Origin: Tatumella sp. JGM118
Lineage (GTDB): Bacteria > Pseudomonadota > Gammaproteobacteria > Enterobacterales > Enterobacteriaceae
Length of the DNA stretch: 64,000 nucleotides
Direction of reading: 5' to 3'
Assembly: GCF_018257515.1 (NCBI RefSeq)
Contig: NZ_JAERJR010000009.1
Coordinates: 52,391-116,390, forward strand
The notes under the pieces are model-generated. The model searched no databases. It worked only from the letters and a program-made list of their open reading frames with translations, and was not told the origin of the DNA. This document shows positions 37,288 to 45,765 of this stretch, piece by piece. Within the stretch, counting starts at the first letter, position 1; every line of letters starts with the position of its first letter. A program made the position numbers and the translations under genes.

Positions 37288-39753
37288 TTAAAACCTCAGA
37301 GTCATATCAAACTGTGCAGAAAGCGTATTTTCATACTGACCGTCCCAGGGCTGACGTCCCCAGGTCAGCATGGCACCTGTTTCAAAACGCTGATTCCATT
37401 GCACACGCTGCCCGTAGCCCAGACGGAGCAGGGTTCCGCGGCCGTAGTGGTCTTGCTGATAAACGCCGGCCCCGGCGACGATCTGCTGGGTCCATTCGGT
37501 GTCGTAGTGCTGATAAATCTGATGGTTTAAACTCAGTCCGGGAAGTACGGCCAGGTCTGCATCAGGGCTGTGATAGGCAACCTCCTGTTGACTGTTCCGG
37601 CTGGCGCTTACCTCCGGCGTAAAATCCAGACTGAAACGGGGGGCGGTCCATAACCGTTCTTTCCCTGCCAGCTGAAACTCCAGACGACGGTTGCCGTCAG
37701 AGAATTCGGAGGGCTGTAGTGAAAACTGATATTCACGTCGTTCATTCTGGTACCAGCGCAGGGCGAGGCCGGCACTGTTGGCAGTCACGTTATTCCGTCG
37801 GGCGCGCAGAGGAGCTTCGGTGGAGAAACGGGCGGCCTGTGCAGACAAACGCCAGTGATCATCAAAATCATGCCAGCCATACAGGCGAAAGCCGGTGCGC
37901 GACGGGACTTTTCCGGTCTGATGGTTTAGTTCCGCCTCCAGGTGATTATCCCGTCCCCGCCACTCCAGCCCCAGTAGCGGGGTTTGCGCGCGACCTTTTC
38001 CTTCTTCAAAACGGCTCTGTTCCGTCTGCACGCCGGTAAAGAGACGGTAGTTGGTGGCGATGGGCGGCGTATAGAGCCGTGCGCTGACGGTAAGGTCATG
38101 ACTGCCGGTCACAGGGTTATCAGAATGCAAACCTTTCCCTGTCTCTGCCCGCAATTCCCAGAGGTGGTGCAACTGACGATACTGATCCAGCTGCCGGACG
38201 GCTGTGGCGCGTGGGGCACGGGAAAGGACATCATCGGTCAGGCTTTCCATCTGTGACCACTCCTGAAGGCTGCTGGCGTTGTAAGCCTGCGCGGTTTCCA
38301 GAGAAAGATTATCCGGGCTTAAACTTTCAGCCCGCTTAAGCACCTGTTCGGCATGACGATCCAGGCCGCGTGCAGAGAGGACTGTGGCATAACGGATGGC
38401 TAAATCCTGATTCCCCGGGGCACTTTCCGCCCTGCGGCGACTGGTGTTCAGAGCCGCGGGATAATCGCCGGTGGCTAACAGATAATCGATATTGAGCGCC
38501 TGCAGACTCAGCCAGGCATCGTTGGGCTCCTGCACGGGCAGGCCCCAGACATTTTTTTTCCATGGCGTATGGGCTGACTGCCTGGCCAGTAATTGTTCTG
38601 CGGCCGGATAATCGCTGTTTTCTGTCATCGAATAAAACAGTGTTTCTACCTGATCATCCGCGACCGGGTCCGGTAATATCCGCGGATATAAGGCCCTGGC
38701 ATGGGCAGGTTGCTGGCGGGCAAGCAGGGCAGAAGCGACCCAGGGCTTCGCGTAATCCGGAATGGTGTGGCCCTGGCCGATGATTTCGCGGTAGTCGCGG
38801 ATCACCTCGTCATATTGCTCCCGGGCCAGAAACGCACCCAGCCGGTCGATCCTGGCCCGTAATCGCTGCTCCCTCGCGGCGGGCAGGTCACGCCATGCGG
38901 TCAGTCGTTGGTGATAATACTGCAGTGCATAGTCTGCAGTCCGGAAACGATTTTTTTCATCAGAGGCAGGGATTAATGCATTACGCACCAGTCCGGCGGC
39001 ATAATCGAGTTCTTTCTCCCGCAGGACAGCCGGAGGTAACGCGAGTTGTTCAGCATTTTGTAACGCAGGGAGCGCAAGGCGAGTGGCAGAGTACAGACCG
39101 GTCAGGTTTTTTTTGATCTCCGGATCCTCCGGCGCCAGTTGTTCTGCCTGAGTTGTGTAGAACAACGCATCATAAGGTTTTTGTTCACGGGTCCGGAGAT
39201 ACGCTAAGGCTAACGGGTACGGTATCTGAGAGGGCTGATGACGTAACAGCGAAGCGGTCTCTGCTGCTGAACGGTACTGACCGGCATCCGCTTCTGTCAT
39301 TGATTTTGCTTTAAGGTAATCGGCATTACCCGGGGATTGACGCAGGGCGAGATCCCAGTAGTGAATTGCCCTCGCCCACTGTTTCCTGTTACGTTCGGCC
39401 GAAGCGATAGCCGCATAGGCACGGGCAGGGAGATCGCTGCGTAAAGAATATTTATCACGTATCTGTTGTACCAGAAGATCATTATTATTCCATCCGGCGA
39501 CCTGCAGCCAGTCGGCAATTTCATTGGCCGTCAGTGTCCGTTGTGTGGAATATTCAGCCAGGTAGTTCAGGAGTTCGGTAGAATTACCTTCCCGGGCCTG
39601 AATGACCATCCTGTCATAATTATCAGCCTGGCCGGTCAGCGGGAAAAATAGCGGTAAAGAGCAAAGGTAAATCACCCGTTTTTTATTTTTCATCATCAGC
39701 AGTGCTGATCGGATTTGACTATCCATCCTGGCTTTTTTCCCTGAAGTCGGCAT
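37288..39753 (-). CDS. pgaA: PgaA, poly-N-acetylglucosamine outer-membrane exporter
   Basis: An 821-residue protein with a hydrophobic signal segment (VIYLCSLPLFFPLTGQA) after a long basic N-terminus, a periplasmic TPR superhelix (about residues 45-500, with repeats such as YWDLALRQSPGNADYLKAK) and a C-terminal 16-strand beta-barrel ending in Phe (FDMTLRF). It exports partly deacetylated PNAG. It is the first gene of the operon. The ATG at 39753 has GGAG 11 bases upstream; internal ATGs closer to the hydrophobic segment are possible starts. Confidence 0.93.
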   Translation of the reverse strand: MPTSGKKARMDSQIRSALLMMKNKKRVIYLCSLPLFFPLTGQADNYDRMVIQAREGNSTELLNYLAEYSTQRTLTANEIADWLQVAGWNNNDLLVQQIRDKYSLRSDLPARAYAAIASAERNRKQWARAIHYWDLALRQSPGNADYLKAKSMTEADAGQYRSAAETASLLRHQPSQIPYPLALAYLRTREQKPYDALFYTTQAEQLAPEDPEIKKNLTGLYSATRLALPALQNAEQLALPPAVLREKELDYAAGLVRNALIPASDEKNRFRTADYALQYYHQRLTAWRDLPAAREQRLRARIDRLGAFLAREQYDEVIRDYREIIGQGHTIPDYAKPWVASALLARQQPAHARALYPRILPDPVADDQVETLFYSMTENSDYPAAEQLLARQSAHTPWKKNVWGLPVQEPNDAWLSLQALNIDYLLATGDYPAALNTSRRRAESAPGNQDLAIRYATVLSARGLDRHAEQVLKRAESLSPDNLSLETAQAYNASSLQEWSQMESLTDDVLSRAPRATAVRQLDQYRQLHHLWELRAETGKGLHSDNPVTGSHDLTVSARLYTPPIATNYRLFTGVQTEQSRFEEGKGRAQTPLLGLEWRGRDNHLEAELNHQTGKVPSRTGFRLYGWHDFDDHWRLSAQAARFSTEAPLRARRNNVTANSAGLALRWYQNERREYQFSLQPSEFSDGNRRLEFQLAGKERLWTAPRFSLDFTPEVSASRNSQQEVAYHSPDADLAVLPGLSLNHQIYQHYDTEWTQQIVAGAGVYQQDHYGRGTLLRLGYGQRVQWNQRFETGAMLTWGRQPWDGQYENTLSAQFDMTLRF

Positions 39754-40827
39754 GCTCAGGTTGTCTCCGGATTATTTGTGAATGGCTATTAAAAGCCAGT
39801 CATATTCTCTTTTTATGCAGGCTGTCTGATTAGAAATAGTTTTATTGATAGGTGAAAACGATGATTTAATGTTTTTATAAATCCGGAAATAATTTTTTAC
39901 TTTTGTAAAACAGTCGCTTATTCGGATTTTTTCAAACAGTAAATAAAGACATGACACTCCCTCCTCCCGCCGGTTTTATTCCGGAAATTAAGACAACTCT
40001 TATCTGATGGCAGATAAATGATGTCATCGGAAATATTAAGCTGGCTATGTAGTTTTATTTAATATTGATCGGAGGTTAATCGTAAGAATAATACGTTCCG
40101 GTCAGGAGATAACAGAACGAAGGCGATAGGGGACTTTCAGCAGACAGAGCGTGATGACATCGCATAATAACAGGTTGCTATGGCGGTTGAACCGTAACTT
40201 CAGACCTGAGAGTCTTATTTTTTCCTGAACGTCATACTGGCGAATATCCCGGAAAAGGAAGGAAGATTGATAAATATTAATAACAGATACCAGAATTACT
40301 TACTGAATAATAAGACCGGGGGAATTCACGACTGTTGTACAAAACGGAAGCCCGAAAAACCGTATGTGACGCGGTCATTTATCGCCTGCCTGGCCCGCGC
40401 GGATCACTATCCGGCCGACAGACGGGGCCGGGTAAGGAGCCTGGCAGGGGAACGCCTCAGTACCATGCTCCTGCGGAGAGACCAGTGAAGGGCGGACGGT
40501 TGCTTATCCTGCCCCACTTACCCCACGGGTGTCCGCAGCGCCCCCGGGGATTCAGGATGCTCTGTCTATGCTCCCTGGCGTATAACGCTCCCTGACGTAT
40601 AACGTATTGCCATTCGTCACAGAAGATTTTTTCTGGCGTAGAGGGCGTATCACAAAATGATCAATAGACTCTCTGTCGTATAGAGCAGTGACAGTGAGGA
40701 CGGCGCAGGTAAAAAATTAAAAAACACACATAAACAATTCCCCGGAAGATTACCTGTGGTTAATTATTGATCATTTGTAAACAATGTGTATTGTGTATGT
40801 AAAACTTGAGTTGCTTAAGGAGGGGTT
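39754..40827. other. Long gene-free region between pgaA and the five-gene oxidase/aminotransferase operon
   Basis: More than 1 kb without a supported gene. An AT-rich block (39800-40080) should contain the divergent pga promoter. A GC-rich block (40320-40560) has short open frames with no recognisable protein. It is followed by a tandem repeat at 40570-40603 and an AT-rich promoter region (40700-40820). A small inverted repeat ACAAT-GTGT-ATTGT lies at 40781-40794. Confidence 0.5.
40570..40603. repeat. Two tandem 17-base repeats
   Basis: GCTCCCTGGCGTATAAC is followed directly by GCTCCCTGACGTATAAC, with one mismatch. Related pieces (CTGGCGTAGAGGGCGTATC and CTGTCGTATAGAGC) occur within the next 80 bases. 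They lie about 225 bases before the five-gene operon and could be regulator-binding repeats. Confidence 0.7.
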
Positions 40828-41925
40828 ATGCGCTTTCCGGTGAGTGTCAGAGAGTGGGAAGGGGTTGCACAAAGAAAACTCACCGCCGATGTTTACGATT
40901 TTTTCACCGGCGCAGCAGGTGACGAAGCAGGAAAACAAGCTAACTCCGACGCTTTAAGCGCAATTAAGTTGATCTCACGTATATTACGAGGGGTGCAGAA
41001 ACCTGATATTTCAAGTCATACCTTCTCAGCGCTGACCGGGCATACCCCACTTCCGGCGCCGATTTTTATCGCTCCCACGGCCCATCATACCCTGGCCCAT
41101 CCTGAGGGAGAGTTAGCGACAGCACGGGCCAGTGCGGCGCTCACTATTCCTTATATTCTTAGCAGCATGAGTGACTTTTCAGTCACTGACGTTGCCTGTG
41201 AAACACACGCAATCCTGTGGCAACAACTGTATATTCAGCAGGACAGAGAGAAAACACTGGAAAAAATACGGCAAGCGGAGAGTTCAGGTGCCTCTGCATT
41301 CGTATTAACCGTCGATATGCCTGTCATGGGAAACAGATTACGTGACAGGAAGAATAATTTTCTTCCCCATCGTTATCCTTCTGTCGGGGATGAGCCTTCA
41401 CAACTTGCGGGGTTTGTTGCAGGTACACTCGATCCCTCTCTATGCTGGCGCGATATTCAATGGGTAAGAGACCATACTGCCTTACCTTTGGTGCTGAAGG
41501 GTATCATACACCCTGAGGATGCCGCGTTAGCTCTCGAATACGGAATAGACGCACTCTATCTTTCAAACCATGGCGGACGGCAATTAGATTATCACCTGTC
41601 GCCTTTTACCACCTTACCAGCAGTAGCAGAAATTATTCAGCAGCGAGTGCCGTTAATCATCGACGGAAGTATCGCCACGGGTGTGGATATTTTTAAGGCT
41701 CTGGCCTTAGGGGCTGATGCTGTCGCTATCGGACGGCCGGTTCTTTGGGCACTTAGTGCTTATGGTCAGCAAGGAGTACAGGAACTTCTGAGTCAGCTGA
41801 TGGATGATTTACAACGAACCATGCATATCTGTGGATGTCCGGCACTGAAGGATATCAATCGTGATTATCTGTGGCTGGCACCTCATATTTTTCTTAACCC
41901 CAGGCAGGGAGAGTTTAATCAATGA
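40828..41925 (+). CDS. FMN-dependent 2-hydroxyacid oxidase/dehydrogenase (hydroxymandelate oxidase-like)
   Basis: A 365-residue soluble FMN (beta/alpha)8 barrel enzyme that oxidises a 2-hydroxyacid to the 2-oxoacid. The active-site set of this family is present: Tyr23 (VYDFFTGAAGDE), Tyr135 (QLYIQQDR), Asp163 (TVDMP), Lys224 (LVLKGI), His248 and Arg251 (SNHGGRQLD). The FMN phosphate site is IDGSIATGVDIFKALALGADAVAIGRP. The membrane-binding insert of mandelate dehydrogenase is not evident, so it is most like cytosolic glycolate, lactate or hydroxymandelate oxidases. It is the first gene of the operon, with a strong TAAGGAGG ribosome site. Hydroxymandelate as substrate is inferred from the neighbours. 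Confidence 0.88.
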   Translation: MRFPVSVREWEGVAQRKLTADVYDFFTGAAGDEAGKQANSDALSAIKLISRILRGVQKPDISSHTFSALTGHTPLPAPIFIAPTAHHTLAHPEGELATARASAALTIPYILSSMSDFSVTDVACETHAILWQQLYIQQDREKTLEKIRQAESSGASAFVLTVDMPVMGNRLRDRKNNFLPHRYPSVGDEPSQLAGFVAGTLDPSLCWRDIQWVRDHTALPLVLKGIIHPEDAALALEYGIDALYLSNHGGRQLDYHLSPFTTLPAVAEIIQQRVPLIIDGSIATGVDIFKALALGADAVAIGRPVLWALSAYGQQGVQELLSQLMDDLQRTMHICGCPALKDINRDYLWLAPHIFLNPRQGEFNQ

Positions 41926-42446
41926 ATAACTCTGAAAATGTCATTCCCGGTAATATTCCACAGGGGATCGCTGGATATGCACGTAAAATTGATCATGTTG
42001 CCATTGCCGTCCGTGAACTGGAGAAGAGTATTATTTTTTATACTGACCTGGGGTTTGAACTGACTGAACGTATGACCACAAAGGGAAGTGAGAGCGGAAT
42101 GGTTTCTGCGGTAATGATGGCGGGGCCGGTGAAGTTTGTGCTGCTACAGGGAACCGATGAAAACTCCCAAATAACCCGTTTTATCAACGAATTTGGTCCC
42201 GGGGCACAGCATATCGCGATTGAAGTCGAAAATTGTGAAGCCGTATGTGAGTCACTGGAAAATAACGGCTTACGTTTTAATACGAAAATTATAAAAGGAC
42301 CCGGATTAACCCAGCGCTTCACTCAGCGTTGTCCGGAATCAGGCGTGATGCTGGAATTTATTGAAAGAAATGAAACGACAGACGGTTTTTCAGAACAAAA
42401 TGTCTCAGATTTATTTAAACAGCTGGAAGATAACGATACTTTTTAA
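41922..42446 (+). CDS. Single-domain VOC protein resembling the catalytic half of HPPD/hydroxymandelate synthase
   Basis: A 174-residue vicinal-oxygen-chelate protein. Metal ligands are His25 (KIDHVAIAV), His97 (GAQHIAIEV) and Glu145 (MLEFIER), the His-His-Glu set of 4-hydroxyphenylpyruvate dioxygenase and hydroxymandelate synthase. After the last ligand the tail reads GFSEQNVSDLFKQLE, matching the gating C-terminal helix of HPPD (GF, N, LFK, E pattern). Full HPPD is about 350 residues with two VOC domains; this is only one. Methylmalonyl-CoA epimerase is the other family of similar size, but it lacks this tail. The start overlaps the oxidase stop by four bases. Confidence 0.72.
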   Translation: MNNSENVIPGNIPQGIAGYARKIDHVAIAVRELEKSIIFYTDLGFELTERMTTKGSESGMVSAVMMAGPVKFVLLQGTDENSQITRFINEFGPGAQHIAIEVENCEAVCESLENNGLRFNTKIIKGPGLTQRFTQRCPESGVMLEFIERNETTDGFSEQNVSDLFKQLEDNDTF

Positions 42447-42469
42447 ACGCTATTCAGGAGGGAAATATT

Positions 42470-42661
42470 ATGCCTGTGATTACTATTCAGCAGTCACCCC
42501 GTTCAGTTGATTTAAAAAGAAGATTAGCGAAAGAACTCACCGCGGTTTTTGTCTCGGTCTATGACATCCCCCCGGAGGCGGTGCAAATATTTTTTTCCGA
42601 AGCGAGCCATGAAAACTGGGCTAAAGGTGGGTTCCTCGCCGCAGATAATCACAAGAAATAA
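42470..42661 (+). CDS. 4-oxalocrotonate tautomerase-like protein
   Basis: A 63-residue tautomerase-superfamily protein. After removal of Met the catalytic Pro1 is exposed (PVITIQQSP), and the helix region VDLKRRLAKELTAVFVSVYDIPPEAVQIFFSE matches 4-OT-type subunits, which assemble as dimers or hexamers. It would interconvert enol and keto forms of a 2-oxoacid such as an arylpyruvate; this substrate is inferred from the operon. The ribosome site is AGGAGGG. It ends in Asn-His-Lys-Lys rather than the usual Arg-rich tail. Confidence 0.82.
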   Translation: MPVITIQQSPRSVDLKRRLAKELTAVFVSVYDIPPEAVQIFFSEASHENWAKGGFLAADNHKK

Positions 42662-42694
42662 TGCCTGTCGGGCGACTCATGTCGGAGGGAGATG

Positions 42695-43600
42695 ATGATC
42701 CGGAATGTCTATGTGCTCACTGAAGAAGAAATATCGCTATTACCCACGGATGAAGAGGTAAAGCATTATAAAAAACATGGATGGTATATCAGTAAGCCGC
42801 TATTGACCGAAGAGGAAATCACACAACTGAAAAATGCGAGTGATTATTTTTATCGACGGGGACCGGACAGGTTGCTTCCTTCACGCCCGGGCAACCTGGC
42901 TTACTGGGAGAAAAAAGATGGCGATGTGCAACGTCACCATGACTATATTGCTTATGAAAGTCACAGTATCGGCAGAATATTAAAAAAGCCACTGATAGGT
43001 GCGGTTGCAGCAAAACTTTCGGGTAGTAAAGAGATTCGTATATATCAAAGTACGATGATCTACAAACCGGCTAATGCGCAGGAACTGAGTAACATTGTTC
43101 CGTGGCATTTCGATAAACATTACTGGAGCACAAGCTCATCTTCAGAGATGCTCACGGCATTTATCACTTTCCATGATTGTACTGAGGAAAATGGCACCAT
43201 CACTATGATTGACGGTAGCCATTTATGGGAAGAACTCCCCCATGACAGTAGTGTGAATAACCATTTTGCGAAGAGGGAAATTGCTGAACTTGAAGAGATC
43301 CTGCGGGCGAATGCCGAACATAATCATGCTCAGATTAAAAAAATCCCTATGAATATCAAAAAAGGACAGATGAGTTTTCACCATTGCAGAATTTATCATG
43401 GCAGCGGGGCTAACCTGGCGGAGTATCCCCGGCGGGCTATTTCATTACACTTACAACCCGGAGATAACCACTGGGTGGAATCCTATAACGCAGATGGGGA
43501 TCTGAATAGTTACAACCATGATTTTGTCGTTGCAAAAGATAGTCATGGCCGTCCGGATTATGCCGATCCGGAATTTTGCCCGACAATCTGGAAGGAGTAA
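42695..43600 (+). CDS. Phytanoyl-CoA dioxygenase (PhyH) family Fe(II)/2-oxoglutarate oxygenase
   Basis: A 301-residue PhyH-family oxygenase. The iron facial triad is His138 and Asp140 (VPWHFDKHYW) plus distal His235 (CRIYHGSG); an Arg in the PRRAIS segment (246-247) would bind 2-oxoglutarate. The stretch FHDCTEENGTITMIDGSH is typical of PhyH enzymes that hydroxylate amino acids and small metabolites. Its operon position suggests hydroxylation of the amino acid or oxoacid product. The second of two adjacent ATGs (42695) is best spaced from GGAGG; 42692 is the alternative. Confidence 0.85.
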   Translation: MIRNVYVLTEEEISLLPTDEEVKHYKKHGWYISKPLLTEEEITQLKNASDYFYRRGPDRLLPSRPGNLAYWEKKDGDVQRHHDYIAYESHSIGRILKKPLIGAVAAKLSGSKEIRIYQSTMIYKPANAQELSNIVPWHFDKHYWSTSSSSEMLTAFITFHDCTEENGTITMIDGSHLWEELPHDSSVNNHFAKREIAELEEILRANAEHNHAQIKKIPMNIKKGQMSFHHCRIYHGSGANLAEYPRRAISLHLQPGDNHWVESYNADGDLNSYNHDFVVAKDSHGRPDYADPEFCPTIWKE

Positions 43601-43602
43601 TC

Positions 43603-44922
43603 ATGCGGGATTCCTCCATTAAGCATTATCAATTATTTGATGCACTGCATCATGATTCACTGCTGGCCATGAGTTTTTTAAATGAGATCTGCGGTAGGTA
43701 CCCGGAGGCTATATCGTTTGCACCAGGGCGGCCTCTTGAGGATGATTTCAATCATGAATTACTCAGTCAGTATCTTGAGACTTATATTGATTATCTTCGC
43801 CGGAAGTTGAATTACAGCGAGCGTGAAATTGCGCGCGTTTTATTTCAGTATGGTAAAACCAGCGGGATTATCCAACCGCTTATTGCCCGGCATTTAGCGA
43901 ACGATGAAGGGATAATTGCGGATCCGGATGATATTGTGGTCACGGTAGGTGCACAGGAAGCTATGTTAATTACCCTGCGAGTGTTCTGTACTTCAACGCG
44001 GGATGTTGTGCTGGTACCGGAACCCTGTTATGTGGGTATTGTGGGGGCAGCCAGACTCCTGGATATTACTATCGTCCCCGTGAAAGAAACTCATGGTACC
44101 CTGGAGGTGAAGAGCGTAGCAGAAGCCTGCGAGTCTGCCCGAAAAGAGGGGTTAAATCCGGTTCTGCTTTATCTGGTGCCGGGGTATGCCAACCCCTCAG
44201 GCGTCTGTCTGTCGCTGGAAGCAAGGCTGGCACTATTACGCTATGTCAGTGAGCATAAGTTATATATTTTAGAAGATAATCCCTATGGTTTATTTGCCCG
44301 TGAAGGCTCTGCCACCGTTGCCACCCTGAAATCGCTGGATAGTGAAAAACGAGTCATTTATGTCGGGTCTTTTTCTAAAACCTGTTTTCCGGGGGCCCGT
44401 ATCGGCTATTTATATGCAGATCAGCACGTCGAAGGTTTTGCCGGTGGCAAGCGTATCAGCGATGTATTCTCTTCCGTTAAAAGTATGCTGACAGTTAACA
44501 CTCCCCCCATAGCGCAGGCAGTCATCGGCGGCATGTTACTTCAATCCGATTGCAGACTGACGACGCGTAATCGCCGCAACATTAAACGTTACAGTGATAA
44601 TCTTTTGACCTTAGCGAAGGCGCTGCATGACAATTTTTCTGATGCTTCTGACCTTTCCCGTGAAGTGAACTGGAATCTGCCTGACGGGGGATTTTTTACG
44701 GTGGTGAATGTGCCATTTTTGGCTAATGCTGCAGCTCTTGAGCGCAGTGCGCAAAGGTTTGGCATCTTATGGACCCCGATGCAGGACTTCTACCTTGAAA
44801 AGGGCGGAGAACGTTCTCTGCGGCTTTCCTCGAGCCTGTTGAGTGGAGAAGAGATTCAGCAAGGGATTAAACGTTTCAAAGAATTCGTGATCAGTGAAGT
44901 TGCCTTGCAGCAACACCAGTGA
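43603..44922 (+). CDS. PLP-dependent class I/II aminotransferase (HpgT/2-aminoadipate-type)
   Basis: A 439-residue fold-type I aminotransferase, last gene of the operon, starting two bases after the PhyH stop behind AAGGAG. It has AISFAPGRP at the N-terminus, Asn197 (PGYANPSG), Asp225 for the PLP ring nitrogen (ILEDNPYG), the Schiff-base Lys259 (GSFSKT) and a C-terminal Arg in RLSSSL for the substrate carboxylate. It belongs to the subfamily of aromatic and 2-aminoadipate aminotransferases, which includes the hydroxyphenylglycine enzyme HpgT. No GntR domain is present, so it is an enzyme rather than a MocR regulator. The specific substrate is inferred. Confidence 0.87.
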   Translation: MRDSSIKHYQLFDALHHDSLLAMSFLNEICGRYPEAISFAPGRPLEDDFNHELLSQYLETYIDYLRRKLNYSEREIARVLFQYGKTSGIIQPLIARHLANDEGIIADPDDIVVTVGAQEAMLITLRVFCTSTRDVVLVPEPCYVGIVGAARLLDITIVPVKETHGTLEVKSVAEACESARKEGLNPVLLYLVPGYANPSGVCLSLEARLALLRYVSEHKLYILEDNPYGLFAREGSATVATLKSLDSEKRVIYVGSFSKTCFPGARIGYLYADQHVEGFAGGKRISDVFSSVKSMLTVNTPPIAQAVIGGMLLQSDCRLTTRNRRNIKRYSDNLLTLAKALHDNFSDASDLSREVNWNLPDGGFFTVVNVPFLANAAALERSAQRFGILWTPMQDFYLEKGGERSLRLSSSLLSGEEIQQGIKRFKEFVISEVALQQHQ

Positions 44923-45360
44923 ATGAAACTATTAACCCGGCGTAATCCGGTCATGAGGGTTTTCTCATTCAGACACAAATTTCGGGTATGAATTTCAGAT
45001 GTGAATTTCATTCAGGTGTGAAGAGTCACGGATATTACCGGTCATGTTTTGGCATCGCCAGGTGTGCGGTGCCGCAGTCTCACGAGGATAAGCTGATCGT
45101 CGTACAGAGGGTGGCTGGCACCGGCATCGATTACGGCTTATCCGCTGTGTCGTCACGCAATGTACCGGGCGTGGGCAGCGATGATCCGGGTCATGCTCGC
45201 TGAGGTTGCTGATAAGGTATGTCAGCAGGGAGATGTCTGGCAAAGAAAATCAGGCAGAGAGCGATATCACCGGCGCAGGGGCCGATACCGCAGAAAAGGA
45301 CAACAGGGAGCTGGCGTCAAAAGGGGCGTTATCCGCCCGCATAGCGAAGGGCAGAAACGA
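44923..45360. other. Gene-free stretch between the aminotransferase gene and tRNA-Phe
   Basis: About 440 bases with no supported gene. Near its start are TGAATTTCA repeats (45000-45012 region) and a weak AACCC/GGGTTTTCT hairpin that might end the operon. No integrase remnant or copy of the tRNA-Phe 3' end was noticed. Confidence 0.4.
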
Positions 45361-45384
45361 AAAAGCCCCGCTTTTCAGCGAGGC
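45361..45384 (-). terminator. Intrinsic terminator of tRNA-Phe
   Basis: On the minus strand the stem GCCTCGCT / AGCGGGGC (one G-T pair, GAAA loop) is followed by TTTTT, just past the tRNA 3' end. Confidence 0.85.
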
Positions 45385-45395
45385 CTTAGAAAGAG

Positions 45396-45471
45396 TGGTG
45401 CCCGAACTCGGAATCGAACCAAGGACACGGGGATTTTCAATCCCCTGCTCTACCGACTGAGCTATTCGGGC
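45396..45471 (-). tRNA. tRNA-Phe (GAA anticodon), CCA encoded
   Basis: The 76-base minus-strand cloverleaf starts GCCCGAATAGCTCAG and has anticodon GAA in the loop TTGAAAA, T-arm GGTTCGATTCC and encoded CCA at the 3' end. It corresponds to pheU of E. coli both in sequence and in its position before yjdC-dsbD-cutA. Its 3' end faces the five-gene operon, the side on which islands insert at pheU. Confidence 0.97.
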
Positions 45472-45481
45472 AACGGGGCGC

Positions 45482-45510
45482 ATTAAACCGTAATGGCCCT
45501 GAGACGTCAA
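45482..45510 (-). promoter_or_regulatory. Promoter of tRNA-Phe
   Basis: On the minus strand the -35 TTGACG (45505-45510) and -10 TTTAAT (45482-45487) are separated by 17 bases. A GC-rich discriminator (GCGCCCC) follows, typical of growth-rate and ppGpp control of stable RNA genes. Confidence 0.8.
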
Positions 45511-45765
45511 CTCTTTTTACCTGACAAACACAGAAAAAGGCACTGACTGTCTGCTTAATAGACAAAATGCACAGGATTGCTGTTTTTTACGCCGGGTCGC
45601 GGGTCTGCTCACCCGTTACCGCTATCAATTTATGCCCGGCCGGTCATCGCGTTGATACGGCGTCAACGCTTGCTGTCTTTCAGCGATGAGCTGCCTGAAA
45701 AGATCATCTCATCAACGTCAGCCGGGGCAGGGGCTGGCTACCATTAGCTTCTGCCGGTTACGCTG

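Noticed and set aside
40267..40488. A 73-codon frame starting TTG behind a GGAAGGAAG sequence, upstream of the five-gene operon
   Set aside because: The first 25 residues look plausible, but the rest is Arg-rich out-of-frame-like sequence from a GC-rich block, with no homology recognised. A conserved frame in relatives would revive it.
43603..44922. MocR-type transcription regulator
   Set aside because: The protein has the aminotransferase fold only; there is no N-terminal GntR helix-turn-helix.
45396..45471. Possible attachment-site duplication of the tRNA-Phe 3' end
   Set aside because: No second copy of the tRNA 3' sequence or integrase was noticed in the window, though a systematic search was not possible.
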